NCBI RefSeq assembly: GCF_000380165.1
Contig: NZ_KB904662.1
Span: 1 to 64,000, forward strand
Reading direction: 5' to 3'
Length of the DNA: 64,000 nt
From: Wenjunlia vitaminophila DSM 41686
GTDB lineage: Bacteria; Actinomycetota; Actinomycetes; Streptomycetales; Streptomycetaceae
Shown piece after piece: positions 7,620 through 15,823 of the stretch (its first letter is position 1; each line of letters opens with the position of its first letter). A program made the position numbers and the translations under genes. The notes under the pieces are model-generated. The model had not been told where the DNA came from. It saw only the letters and a list, made by a program, of their open reading frames with translations, and made no database searches.

Positions 7620-8792
7620 ATGAGCTGCGGGGCGAAGCTGATGTGGGACGAGGCCGTCACCGGGTACGACTTCGGCCCCGGACACCCGATGGACCCGGTG
7701 CGCCTGACGCTGACCATGCGGTTGGTGGAGGCGTTCGGCCTGGACGCGAAGGTGACCGTGGAGGCGGCCCCCGCGGCGTCGGACGGCGTCCTCGAGCTGG
7801 TCCACGACCGCGCCTACCTCCAGGCGGTGCGGTCCGCGTCGGCCGAGCCGGCCGACGCCGACCCTCGGCGCGGGCTCGGCACCGTGGACGACCCGGCCTT
7901 CCCCGACATGCACCAGGTCTCCGCGCTGATCGCCGGTCAGTCGGTGGCCGCGGCCCGGTCCGTGTGGCGGGGCACCCACGTCCACGCGGTCAACTTCGCC
8001 GGCGGGCTGCACCACGCCATGCCCGACCGGGCATCGGGCTTCTGCGTCTACAACGACGCGGCGCTGGCCGTGGCCGCGCTGCTGGAGGCGGGCGCGGAAC
8101 GGGTCGCCTACGTGGACGTGGACGTACACCACGGCGACGGCGTCCAGCACCGGTTCTGGAACGACCCCCGGGTGCTGACGGTCTCCCTGCACGAGGACCC
8201 GTTCACCCTGTTCCCGCAGACCGGCTGGCCGGAGGAGACCGGGGGACCGGACGCGCAGGGCAGCGCGGTCAACGTGGCGCTGCCCGCTGGCACCACCGAC
8301 GACGGCTGGCTGCGGGCGTTCCACGCCGTGGTGCCGGAGCTGCTGGCCGAGTTCCGGCCCCAGGTGCTGGTCACCCAGCACGGCGCGGACACCCATGTCG
8401 AGGACCCGTTGGCCCACCTGGCGGTGAGCCTGGACGCGCAGCGGGCGGTCGCCGCCTCCTGCCACGACCTGGCGCACCGGTACGCGGACGGGCGTTGGGT
8501 GGCCCTGGGCGGCGGCGGGTACGCGGTGGTGGACGTGGTGCCGAGGACCTGGACCCACCTGGTGGCCATCGCTGCGGGAACCCCCATCGACCCGTCCACC
8601 GAGACGCCGGAGGCCTGGCGGCAGGAGGTGTACCGGCGGACCCGGCGGCCGGCGCCGCTCCGGATGACCGACGGCCGCACCCCCCACGTCCGCTCCTTCG
8701 AGGACGGCGGCTACGACCCCGCGGACCGGCTGGACCAGGCGGTGCTGGCCACCCGCAGGGCGGTGTTCCCGCTGCACGGTCTGCTGCCCTGA
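7620..8792 (+). CDS. acuC: histone deacetylase-family (AcuC-like) acetyl-lysine deacetylase
   Basis: This 390-aa protein has the arginase/HDAC fold signatures. FGPGHPMDPVRLTLT is at the N-terminus. YVDVDVHHGDGVQH carries the metal-binding Asp and active-site His pair. TQHGADTHVEDPLAHL supplies a further metal-site Asp region, and ALGGGGY a late loop. AcuC-type enzymes remove acetyl groups from proteins such as acetyl-CoA synthetase. The ATG at 7620 follows GGAGGGGG; the longer ORF from 7488 reads through the tnpB remnant and is not coding. The adjacent transposon remnant lies within its promoter region. Confidence 0.88.
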   Translation: MSCGAKLMWDEAVTGYDFGPGHPMDPVRLTLTMRLVEAFGLDAKVTVEAAPAASDGVLELVHDRAYLQAVRSASAEPADADPRRGLGTVDDPAFPDMHQVSALIAGQSVAAARSVWRGTHVHAVNFAGGLHHAMPDRASGFCVYNDAALAVAALLEAGAERVAYVDVDVHHGDGVQHRFWNDPRVLTVSLHEDPFTLFPQTGWPEETGGPDAQGSAVNVALPAGTTDDGWLRAFHAVVPELLAEFRPQVLVTQHGADTHVEDPLAHLAVSLDAQRAVAASCHDLAHRYADGRWVALGGGGYAVVDVVPRTWTHLVAIAAGTPIDPSTETPEAWRQEVYRRTRRPAPLRMTDGRTPHVRSFEDGGYDPADRLDQAVLATRRAVFPLHGLLP

Positions 8793-8825
8793 CGTTCGGC
8801 CCCGTCGCCCGGCGGTGCCGTCGCG

Positions 8826-8853
8826 CGTCGGGTGACGGGACGTCGGGTGACGG
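8826..8853 (+). repeat. 13-bp direct repeat before the 8922 gene
   Basis: CGTCGGGTGACGG occurs at 8826-8838 and 8841-8853, separated by two bases. The pair lies 70-95 bp before the next start and could be an operator. No function is shown. Confidence 0.35.
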
Positions 8854-8921
8854 TTCCACCGAAAGGGGCAATTTTCCCTGTTGCGCGGTGAACTCGAGGG
8901 CGTACCAGCACAATCGGCAGG

Positions 8922-9737
8922 GTGCTGAGCCGGAACGAACTGCGCCAGCATCTGCTGGCCACCGGGATCGCGGGGCGGGTGGCCACCCCGCGCCAGCGGA
9001 ACCTGCACAGCTACCGCCTCTTCGCGGCCGGCGACCCCAGGGTGCGGCTCGGCCTCGACCCGTTGCGGCCCTGGACGGAGCCCGCGCTGCTGCGGCTGAT
9101 GGCGGCCCGTTGCGGGGTCTCGCCCGACCCGGGCCACACCGCCGGGCAGGACACCATCGACCCGGACCGCACCCTGGCCGCGCTGGACGCGCTCGCCGAA
9201 CGCCTGGCAGCCGCCGCCGCGGAACGCGTCCCGGTGCTGTTCGGCACCGGCCACCCCCACCGGCTCCTCGGCTGGTACGCCGCCCTGGCCGCGGCTCTGT
9301 CCGCCGCCGGCTGCCCGGTGCTCACCCCCGCCCGTGGGCGAACTGTCGACATGGCGACACGATTCGGCGTACGGCCCCATGTGCTCGACTACGTACGCGC
9401 GGTCGCCCTGGTCCGCCCTTCGGGTGCGCGTCGCGGACGGCCCATGCCCCCCGCGCACTCGCACTCCCCGCTCCCGGTGCGCACCGCCCTGTGTGCCGCC
9501 GCGGAGACCGGCGGACCGCTGCCGCGCCTGGTGATCGGCGACCACGGTTGGGCCTGCGGTGCAGGTCAACTGGGCATTGAAGCCGTGGGGTTGGCGGACA
9601 CCGACGACCCCGCGCTGTTCGTCGCCGAGGCGGAAGGGAGAGTCCTGGTCACGGTCCCGCTTGATGACGCCGTGCGGTCCGACTACTACCTTCCGCTTAC
9701 TCGTTATGTACTGAAACAGGCGTGTCTGTCACAGTAG
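8922..9737 (+). CDS. conserved phosphatase-annotated actinobacterial protein
   Basis: This 271-aa protein starts with GTG. Homologues beside the HTH/bS22 genes in Streptomyces are usually annotated as a phosphatase, but I see no classical catalytic signature. Visible conserved-looking segments are VLFGTGHPHRLLGWYAALA, VLDYVRAVALV, LVIGDHGWACGAGQLGI and VTVPLDDAVRSDYYLPL. The GDHGWACGAGQ and GTGHP stretches suggest a nucleotide- or sugar-like fold. It precedes the HTH gene in the same direction by about 130 bp. Function should be treated as unknown. Confidence 0.7.
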   Translation: MLSRNELRQHLLATGIAGRVATPRQRNLHSYRLFAAGDPRVRLGLDPLRPWTEPALLRLMAARCGVSPDPGHTAGQDTIDPDRTLAALDALAERLAAAAAERVPVLFGTGHPHRLLGWYAALAAALSAAGCPVLTPARGRTVDMATRFGVRPHVLDYVRAVALVRPSGARRGRPMPPAHSHSPLPVRTALCAAAETGGPLPRLVIGDHGWACGAGQLGIEAVGLADTDDPALFVAEAEGRVLVTVPLDDAVRSDYYLPLTRYVLKQACLSQ

Positions 9738-9864
9738 ACGGTCGAACGTGGCTCCTCTTCCCCACTAGTACCACCCGCATCTACTCTGGGAGGAAGCGCA
9801 CGTGCGTGCAGGAGTCACCGGAGGGGAAGCCGGTGCCCGTCACGTGCGGAAGGTTCGGTGTCTC

Positions 9865-10074
9865 ATGGCTTCTGGCGAGAGGCCTCTCAACGAGGTCGTG
9901 TTCCTGACCGTGGCCGAGGTGGCCGCGGTGATGAGAGTGTCCAAGATGACCGTGTACCGGCTGGTGCACAGCGGTCATCTGCCGGCGATCCGGGTGGGTC
10001 GGTCCTTCCGGGTCCCAGAGCAGGCCGTCCACACCTATCTCCGTGACTCATACGTGGGGGCGGACACGGCGTAG
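9865..10074 (+). CDS. excisionase-family (MerR-like) helix-turn-helix DNA-binding protein
   Basis: This 69-aa protein is essentially one winged-helix/MerR-like domain: VFLTVAEVAAVMRVSKMTVY, then RLVHSGHLPAIRVGRSFRVP. It belongs to the excisionase/AlpA family. The ATG at 9865 is favoured because GGAAGG lies upstream and the 69-aa length fits the small conserved actinobacterial orthologues next to bS22. The ORF could open at 9802 but that adds an unrelated leader. It is likely a housekeeping or developmental regulator rather than a phage excisionase, because no integrase is nearby. Confidence 0.85.
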   Translation: MASGERPLNEVVFLTVAEVAAVMRVSKMTVYRLVHSGHLPAIRVGRSFRVPEQAVHTYLRDSYVGADTA

Positions 10075-10200
10075 TGGTGACCGCGACCACCCTCGGATTA
10101 CAGCGGACGCATTCGGGCGGGTACGCTAAGCCGACGTAGGTCGTGTGGGCGCAGGAGCCCCGCACCGAGTGATCCGGCACCACAGCCCAGTGGTACCGGT

Positions 10201-10229
10201 ATGTCCCCCCGCGGACGCGGGGGTGATCC
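10201..10229. repeat. solitary type I-E-like CRISPR repeat sequence
   Basis: This 29-nt sequence, with core GTCCCCCCGCGGACGCGGGG then GTGATCC, has the length, palindromic middle and GTGATCC end of type I-E repeats found in actinomycetes. Only one copy exists and no cas gene is in the window. It could be a relic repeat or an unrelated hairpin in the bS22 leader. Confidence 0.35.
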
Positions 10230-10248
10230 ACAGTGAGCGAGGGTAGTC

Positions 10249-10347
10249 GTGGGCTCTGTCATCAAGAAGCGCCGCAAGCGCATGGCCAAGAAGAAGCACC
10301 GCAAGCTGCTCAAGCGCACGCGCGTGCAGCGTCGCAACAAGAAGTAA
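10249..10347 (+). CDS. 30S ribosomal protein bS22 (AURKAIP1/COX24 family)
   Basis: This 32-aa, extremely basic protein starts with [23 protein letters not shown], then [12 protein letters not shown]. It matches the tiny actinobacterial 30S subunit protein bS22 that binds near the decoding region. The gene is short enough to be missed by ordinary ORF calling. GAGCGAGGG lies just upstream. Its position after the HTH gene and before the SDR/acyltransferase pair is the same arrangement known from other actinomycetes. A very strong terminator hairpin follows. Confidence 0.95.
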   Translation: MGSVIKKRRKRMAKKKHRKLLKRTRVQRRNKK

Positions 10348-10709
10348 CTGCGGCGACACGCGACGCCCCACCGGTACCGGCTCGGGGCGCTCGCGGTGCG
10401 GCACCTTTCAAGGCCACCTGCCCGTCGCCCCGGCCCACCGCTCTCGGTGGGCCGGGGCGACGGGCAGCGGTGTGCTGCGCGCGCCCGACCGTGGCGCCCG
10501 CGGCACGGCCCGTCCGTGGCGCCCGCGCCCGTCACCGAACCTGCCGCGACCCGCGCGGTCCCCCCCAGGTCGCCGGTGTCCGCCTGCGCTACCCGGACGG
10601 CTGTTTACCCGGACAGTTGACGGGGCGTTGACCCCGTCCCGCCCAGGAACACCGCAGAATGGACCCGGTGCCGGTCCGGAGCCGGCGCCGGTGAGGAAAG
10701 GGGCGCGGT
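10348..10709. other. intergenic region bS22 to SDR-family gene
   Basis: About 360 bases without a gene. It holds the 23-bp terminator hairpin at 10418-10467 and GC-rich sequence leading to the GTG at 10710. The stretch near 10601-10630 (GGCTGTTTACCCGGACAGTT) is locally AT-richer and could be promoter. No clear -35/-10 pair was identified. Confidence 0.4.
10418..10467 (+). terminator. terminator after bS22, 23-bp perfect stem
   Basis: CTGCCCGTCGCCCCGGCCCA plus CCG (10418-10440) pairs perfectly with its complement at 10445-10467 around the loop CTCT. It is one of the longest simple hairpins in the window and lies 70 nt after the bS22 stop. It should insulate this highly expressed gene from the SDR gene. 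Confidence 0.85.
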
Positions 10710-11813
10710 GTGGGCAGGGTCGTACTCGTCACCGGAGTCGCACGCCACCTCGGTGGTCGCTTCGTCCGCCGGATTCAGCGCGAGCCCACCGTGTCCCGGG
10801 TCATCGGGGTGGACGCGATCCTCCCCGAACACCCCCTCGGGCGTGCCGAGTTCGTCCACGTGGACATCCGCCACCCAGTGATCGGCAAGGTGCTCGCGGA
10901 GAACGCGGTGGACACCGTGGTGCACATGGACGTCAGCGGCACCCCGTTGGGGTCGGGCGGCCGGGCGGCGGTCAAGGAGACCAACGTCATCGGCACCATG
11001 CAGCTCCTCGGCGCCTGCCAGAAGGCGCCCACCGTCCGCCGCCTGGTGGTGAAGTCCACCACGAGCGTCTACGGCTCCGCCGCCCGCGACCCCGCGGTGT
11101 TCGGCGAGACCATGCTGCCCAAGGCGTTGCCCAGCGGGGGCTTCGCCAAGGACGCCTGTGAGGTCGAGGGCTACGTCAGGGGCTTCGCCCGGCGGCGTCC
11201 CGACGTCGCCGTGGCCGTGCTGCGGTTCGCCAACATCCTGGGGACCGCCGGCGGCACCCCGCTGGCCGACTACTTCTCCCTGCCGGTGCTGCCCTCCGTC
11301 CTCGGCTACGACCCCAGGCTCCAGTTCGTGCACGAGGACGACGCCATCGACGTGCTGCGGCTGTGTTCCCTGGAGCCGCGGCGCGGCACCCTCAACTCCG
11401 GCACCTTCAACATCGCCGGCGCCGGCGTGCTGTTGCTCTCCCAGTGCGCGCGGCGCCTCGGCCGGCCGACGGTGCCGATCCTGCCGCCGGCGATCACCTG
11501 GCTCGGCCAGCTCATGCGCGCCACCCAGGTGACCGACTTCTCCAAGGAGCAGATCCGGCTGCTGACCCACGGCCGTGTCGTGGACACCACCCAGATGCGG
11601 GAGACGCTGGGGTTCGCGCCCTGCTACAGCACGGCGGAGGCGTTCGACGACTTCGTCCGCGGCCGTGGCCCCGGGCTGCTGCCCCCGCAGCGGTTGGCCG
11701 AGGCGGTGGACCGGGTGGCCGGCCTGATCCCCCAGGACCGTGCCGCCGACCACTCCGGAGCCTCCCCCAGTGGTTCCGCCCGTACCCGCGAGGAGCACAC
11801 CCGTCATGGCTGA
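10710..11813 (+). CDS. NAD(P)-dependent epimerase/dehydratase-like (extended SDR) protein
   Basis: This 367-aa protein starts with GTG after GAAAGGGGC. The Rossmann segment is VVLVTGVARHLGGRFVRRI, a variant of TGxxGxxG, followed by VIGVDAILP and VVHMDVSGTP. A Ser/Thr-rich strand KSTTSVYGSAARDP is present, but no YxxxK pair is evident (GGFAKDACEVEGYVRGF instead), so it may bind nucleotide without normal dehydrogenase chemistry. Its end overlaps the start of the acyltransferase gene by 8 nt, implying coupled expression, probably in membrane or envelope lipid metabolism. Confidence 0.85.
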   Translation: MGRVVLVTGVARHLGGRFVRRIQREPTVSRVIGVDAILPEHPLGRAEFVHVDIRHPVIGKVLAENAVDTVVHMDVSGTPLGSGGRAAVKETNVIGTMQLLGACQKAPTVRRLVVKSTTSVYGSAARDPAVFGETMLPKALPSGGFAKDACEVEGYVRGFARRRPDVAVAVLRFANILGTAGGTPLADYFSLPVLPSVLGYDPRLQFVHEDDAIDVLRLCSLEPRRGTLNSGTFNIAGAGVLLLSQCARRLGRPTVPILPPAITWLGQLMRATQVTDFSKEQIRLLTHGRVVDTTQMRETLGFAPCYSTAEAFDDFVRGRGPGLLPPQRLAEAVDRVAGLIPQDRAADHSGASPSGSARTREEHTRHG

Positions 11814-13023
11814 CGCGAAGGTCATTCCGTTCGACGAGGACGGCCGCGGCCGGCGGGGCAGGACCCCGTCCCGCGGGGCCGCCGGGCGCGGCGGCGGTCG
11901 GCACGGGGACCGCCGCGGGGTGACGCCGTCCCGCGGCGGTGCGGCCCCGTTGGGGTCGGTGGCCCCGGACGAGGGCGCGTTGGCCGGGCTGCCGGTCGCT
12001 GACCCGTCGCCCGCCGCCGAGGCCGCAGCGGAGGCCGAGCGCGTTCCCGACTCCGCCCCCGATGCCGCCGCCGAGCCGTCCGACGCCGACCCGTCCGCGA
12101 CCGAGCCGGAGCCCACCCCCGGCCCGGGCCCTGCCGACGCGCTCTCCACGGTGCTCGGCGAGGTTGCCGGGCGCCTGCTCGACGGCGGCTGGGAGCGCAG
12201 GGCGGCCCACGGGCTGGCGTTCCTGCGCCGTCGGCTGACCGGTGAGTACCAGGTCGATGAGTTCGGATACGACCGGGAGCTGACCGAGCAGGTTCTGATG
12301 TCCGTCATGCGACCGCTGTTCAACGACTACTTCCGGGTGGACGTGGTCGGCATCGAGAACATCCCCGCCACCGGTGGTGCCCTGGTGGTGGCCAACCACT
12401 CCGGGACCCTGCCGCTGGACGCGCTGATGACCCAGGTCGCCGTCCACGACCTGCACCCCGAGCGGCGGCACCTGCGGTTGCTCGCGGCCGACCTGGTCTT
12501 CATGCTGCCGGTCGTCAACGAGCTGGCCCGCAAGGCCGGGCACACCCTGGCCTGTACCGAGGACGCCCAACGGCTGTTGGAGCAGGGTGAGGTGGTCGGG
12601 GTGATGCCGGAGGGGTTCAAAGGGCTCGGCAAGCCGTTCTCCGAGCGGTACAAGCTCCAGCGGTTCGGGCGGGGCGGGTTCGTCTCCACCGCGCTGCGCA
12701 CCCAGGTGCCGATCGTGCCCTGCTCCATCGTCGGCGCGGAGGAGATCTACCCCATGGTCGGCAACTCGCGGACCCTGGCCCGGCTGCTCGGCCTGCCGTA
12801 CTTCCCGATCACGCCGTTCTTCCCCTGGCTGGGGCCGCTGGGCGCGGTGCCCCTGCCCACGAAGTGGACGATCCAGTTCGGCGAGCCCATCCCCACCGAC
12901 GGGCACCCGCCGGAGGCCGCCGAGGACCCCATGCTGGTCTTCAACCTGACCGACCAGGTGAGGGAGACCATCCAGCACACCCTGTACCAGTTGCTGGTGA
13001 AGCGTCGTTCGGTGTTCTTCTGA
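11806..13023 (+). CDS. lysophospholipid acyltransferase (PlsC-like) family protein
   Basis: This 405-aa protein has a disordered Pro/Ala/Glu-rich N-terminal third (to about residue 115) followed by a PlsC-type domain. The acyl-acceptor motif appears as VVANHSGTLPLDALM, with wider His-to-Asp spacing than the classic HX4D. The glycerol-phosphate-binding motif is GVMPEGFKGLGKPF. A later block is VPIVPCSIVGAEEIYP. The ATG at 11806 follows GAGGAG and overlaps the upstream stop (ATGGCTGA). It likely acylates a glycerolipid at the membrane; the substrate is not known. Confidence 0.85.
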   Translation: MADAKVIPFDEDGRGRRGRTPSRGAAGRGGGRHGDRRGVTPSRGGAAPLGSVAPDEGALAGLPVADPSPAAEAAAEAERVPDSAPDAAAEPSDADPSATEPEPTPGPGPADALSTVLGEVAGRLLDGGWERRAAHGLAFLRRRLTGEYQVDEFGYDRELTEQVLMSVMRPLFNDYFRVDVVGIENIPATGGALVVANHSGTLPLDALMTQVAVHDLHPERRHLRLLAADLVFMLPVVNELARKAGHTLACTEDAQRLLEQGEVVGVMPEGFKGLGKPFSERYKLQRFGRGGFVSTALRTQVPIVPCSIVGAEEIYPMVGNSRTLARLLGLPYFPITPFFPWLGPLGAVPLPTKWTIQFGEPIPTDGHPPEAAEDPMLVFNLTDQVRETIQHTLYQLLVKRRSVFF

Positions 13024-13107
13024 ACGGGCCGCCGGCCGCCGGACGCCGGGTGCCCGGGTGTGCTCCGGGGCCGCCCCGGCGGTGGGGCGGCCCCGGTGGC
13101 GGAGTGG

Positions 13108-14409
13108 TTACTGCTCGGTCTGGCTGCCGCCGAGATCGAGGCCGGGAAACAGGTCCGGGAGGAGCGGCGGCAGGATGCCCCCGCTGTCCGGAGACTCCTC
13201 CTGGGTCCCCTCCGAGGTGCTCTGGCTGGGCTCCGGACTGTCCCCCGTGCCGCCGGTCAGACCGTCGGGGCTGATCAGACTGCCTTCCGCGGTGGCGCCG
13301 GGGGGCGACGGGCTGGGCGAGCCGGAGGGCGACCCTTCTTCGGACCCCTCGCCGCCCGGCGAGGGGGCACCCGAGGACGGGGAGGGAGCGCCGGACGAGG
13401 TGCTACCGGGGTCGATGACCGCGCCGGGCACGGTGAGCTCGTCGTTGGTGTGCTCCCCGTCGGAGGAGGGGTCGGGCAACAGCGCCCGCAGCGGAGTCAC
13501 GTCCCGCTCTATCGCGTCGAGCACCGAGGTCACGTCGTCCCTGACCTCGGCCAGCTCCTCAGGCAACTGGGGGCTCAGCTCCGACCACTCCCCGCGCTGG
13601 CTGTCCGAGAAGGCGGCCAGCTTCTCGATCGGCCGCAGTGAGCCGTCGCGCCGGTAGGCGCGGTTGAGGAGGTCGTGCCCCTGGGCTGCCTCGTCGTACA
13701 TCCCGGACAGCGCCCTTCGGACGTCCTTGACCTGGGAGTCGTCGAGCTCGCCCGACTCGCCGCGCTCCATCAGCCGGCGGGCCTCCTCGAGCCGGGTGGA
13801 GGCCAGGTCCAGGTAGATCTCGCCGCGGTCGGCCTCGCTGTCGGCCATGGTGAGCCGCAGGTCCTCCATGCTGCGCTTGAGGCCGTAGAGGGTGTCCCCC
13901 GGCAGCGCGTCCGAACTCGCCACCGCGGCGCCGCCGAGCCCGCCGGCGGCGATCCCCAGGGCGAGCCCGCTGATCGCCAGCCTGCGGCCCCAGTGCGTGC
14001 GGGGGCCGGGCCGGGCGGGACGCGGCCGAAGACGGCGCCGGCTCCGGCCGAGCCCCGCGGGTGTCTCGGGCAGTAGGGCGCGACCCCCTGAGGCGTCGTC
14101 GGCGAACGCCGCCTCCATCGCGGCCACCAACTGGGCACGCTGTGCCCTTTTCACCTCGGGGGAGAGCCTGGGCTGGGGGACGGCTCGCAGGGCGTCGGCC
14201 AGGGTGAGCATCCGCTCCTGGGCCGGGTCGGGCGCGGCACGCTTGGTCCTGGGGCCGGCGGCACCCTCGGCCCCGCCCTCGGCGCCGAGCGCGGGGGACT
14301 GCCGCGGCGGGGTGGCCTCCTCGCCGAGGGCGTCAGGCCGTTGGCCCCGCGCGTCGAGGGCCTGGGCGAAGGCGTTCGCCCGCCGGTGGGTCCTTGCGTT
14401 GGCGATCAC
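13108..14409 (-). CDS. rsbN: anti-sigma factor for BldN (RsbN)
   Basis: This 433-aa protein begins IANARTHRRANAFAQAL after GAGGAGG and GTG at 14409, matching the conserved RsbN N-terminus. An Arg-rich segment precedes a single TM helix near residues 145-170 (RLAISGLALGIAAGGLGGA). The extracytoplasmic part follows: GDTLYGLKRSMEDLRLTM with YLDLASTRLEEARRLME, a DUF5667-type region, then a long Pro/Ser/Gly-rich tail. There is no zinc-binding HxxxCxxC motif, as expected for RsbN. It holds BldN inactive at the membrane. It lies directly downstream of bldN on the same strand, and a BldN-type promoter is visible before it. Confidence 0.88.
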   Translation of the reverse strand: MIANARTHRRANAFAQALDARGQRPDALGEEATPPRQSPALGAEGGAEGAAGPRTKRAAPDPAQERMLTLADALRAVPQPRLSPEVKRAQRAQLVAAMEAAFADDASGGRALLPETPAGLGRSRRRLRPRPARPGPRTHWGRRLAISGLALGIAAGGLGGAAVASSDALPGDTLYGLKRSMEDLRLTMADSEADRGEIYLDLASTRLEEARRLMERGESGELDDSQVKDVRRALSGMYDEAAQGHDLLNRAYRRDGSLRPIEKLAAFSDSQRGEWSELSPQLPEELAEVRDDVTSVLDAIERDVTPLRALLPDPSSDGEHTNDELTVPGAVIDPGSTSSGAPSPSSGAPSPGGEGSEEGSPSGSPSPSPPGATAEGSLISPDGLTGGTGDSPEPSQSTSEGTQEESPDSGGILPPLLPDLFPGLDLGGSQTEQ

Positions 14410-14606
14410 GGGCGGCACCTCCTCTCGTTGTCACACCTTCGACTCGCGGACGTTGCCGAAGGGTTGCACAGTCGCTGTTCCGCCACTCTTTCGGGTGATG
14501 CCGATGGTGCTGCGAGACGCTCCCGGGAAACACCTGCCCGGGGATCAATGCCCAGAGGAGCTAGCGGTGGCACGGTGACGGCCCCCGACGGGGGCTTGCA
14601 CTGCAT

Positions 14607-14635
14607 GGAACGAGCAGCGTGCCACTTGGGTTACG
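14607..14635 (-). promoter_or_regulatory. candidate BldN-dependent promoter of rsbN
   Basis: On the minus strand, CGTAAC (14635-14630) is followed after 17 nt by CGTTCC (14612-14607). The published BldN consensus is CGTAAC-N16-CGTTGA, so the -35 is perfect and the -10 keeps CGTT. The site is about 200 nt upstream of the rsbN start. It implies BldN activates its own anti-sigma factor, as in Streptomyces. Confidence 0.5.
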
Positions 14636-14716
14636 CAGGCATGATGATCTCACCGGTTTGCGGAGCTTGGGGTGACCTACGGTGCTCGGTGGGGGAACGT
14701 CGCTCGAAAGGCCGAC

Positions 14717-15511
14717 CTACCGCGCGTCCTCGGGGAGCAGCCGGGCCAGCGTCCGCACCGCGCGGTACTGGAGGGTCTTGATCGCCCCCTCGTTCTTCCC
14801 CATCACCCGGGCCGTCTCGGCGACCGACATGCCCTGGAGGAAGCGGAGCGTGACGCACTCCTGCTGCTGGGGGTTGAGGCGGCGGACGGCCTGGAGCAGC
14901 GCGGCGTTCGACAGCGACTCCAGTACCGACTCCTCCGGGCTGCGTTCGACCTCGTTGGCGTCCAGCATCTCGCCGGTGGTCACCTCGAGTCGGAAGCGAC
15001 TTGACTTGAAGTGGTCGGCGACGAGGTTGCGGGCGATGGTCACCAGCCAGGCGCCGAAGTCCCGCCCCTGCCAGGTGAAGGTGCCGATCCGGCGCAGCGC
15101 GCGCAGGAACGTCTCGCTGGTGAGGTCCTCGGCGGTGGCCCGGCCGCCGACGCGGTAGTAGATGTACCGGTACACCGTCTCCGCGTAGTGGTCGTAGAGT
15201 TCGCCGAAGGCCTCCGCCTCACCGTGCTGGGCGCGCTCGACGAGGTCCATCATGCGATGGCCGTCGCTGTCCGCCCCGGGGCGCCGGGAGGGGTGGCCGG
15301 AGCCGCGCTCCCGCGAGGGCGGGGTGCGGGTGCGGTTGGCGACGCCTACGGCCGGGTTGGCCAGGGCGTAAACGGGGCCTGTGGAGACGGGGACAGGTGC
15401 GGAGGCGAAGGCCGGCTCGGCGTACGCGGGGACCAGGGGGCGCAGGTGGTGGTACACCAGTGCGCGCAGCGTAGCCAAACCTGAGGCGTCAACCCCGACG
15501 TGTGGGTACAC
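14717..15511 (-). CDS. bldN: ECF sigma factor BldN, developmental
   Basis: This 264-aa protein starts with GTG (YPHVGVDASGLATLRALV). It has an extension of about 86 residues before the sigma-2 region at MMDLVERAQHGEAEAFGEL, matching the proprotein extension of Streptomyces BldN. Region 2 contains YRYIYYRVGGRATAEDLTSE, then TFLRALRRIGTFTWQGRDFG. Region 4 contains LNPQQQECVTLRFLQG and MGKNEGAIKTLQYRAVR. BldN directs aerial-hyphae genes such as chaplins and rodlins. An upstream in-frame start at 15565 exists, but 15511 matches the known N-terminus and has GGGAG upstream. Confidence 0.95.
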   Translation of the reverse strand: MYPHVGVDASGLATLRALVYHHLRPLVPAYAEPAFASAPVPVSTGPVYALANPAVGVANRTRTPPSRERGSGHPSRRPGADSDGHRMMDLVERAQHGEAEAFGELYDHYAETVYRYIYYRVGGRATAEDLTSETFLRALRRIGTFTWQGRDFGAWLVTIARNLVADHFKSSRFRLEVTTGEMLDANEVERSPEESVLESLSNAALLQAVRRLNPQQQECVTLRFLQGMSVAETARVMGKNEGAIKTLQYRAVRTLARLLPEDAR

Positions 15512-15823
15512 GGGACTCCCAGAGGCAGAACTTCCATCACGTGCAGTACGGAACCCTTCACCCATCGTAGGGACGCGTGGGTGTCGGCGTGCGTCAGAGG
15601 AGAATAACGCTTCGTGTAGGCGACACTACACCGAGTTGTTGAATTCGCCGGTTACGCTCGGTCGGATTACCTTTGATGGCGAGTTGAGAATCAATTCTCG
15701 GTCAAGTCTGAGCACTTCCTGCGCGAGTTCGTTCGGTATGGAGCAGGGCGCGGATGCGTCCGCATGCGCCGCAGCCGTGGGACGTCCGGTTGGGAAGACA
15801 GCGGACCGCCAAACCACCAACGA
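15512..15823. promoter_or_regulatory. bldN upstream region with two inverted repeats
   Basis: About 310 gene-free bases upstream of bldN. GTGTAG...CTACAC (about 15615-15632) and GAGAATCAATTCTC (15686-15699, perfect 6-bp arms) are the clearest dyads. The region 15605-15730 is notably AT-richer than its surroundings and is the likely bldN promoter zone. In relatives this promoter is repressed by BldD, but I could not match a BldD box with confidence. Confidence 0.4.

Noticed and set aside
10201-10229. CRISPR array
   Set aside because: Only one repeat-like unit, no spacers, no cas genes; kept only as a solitary repeat.
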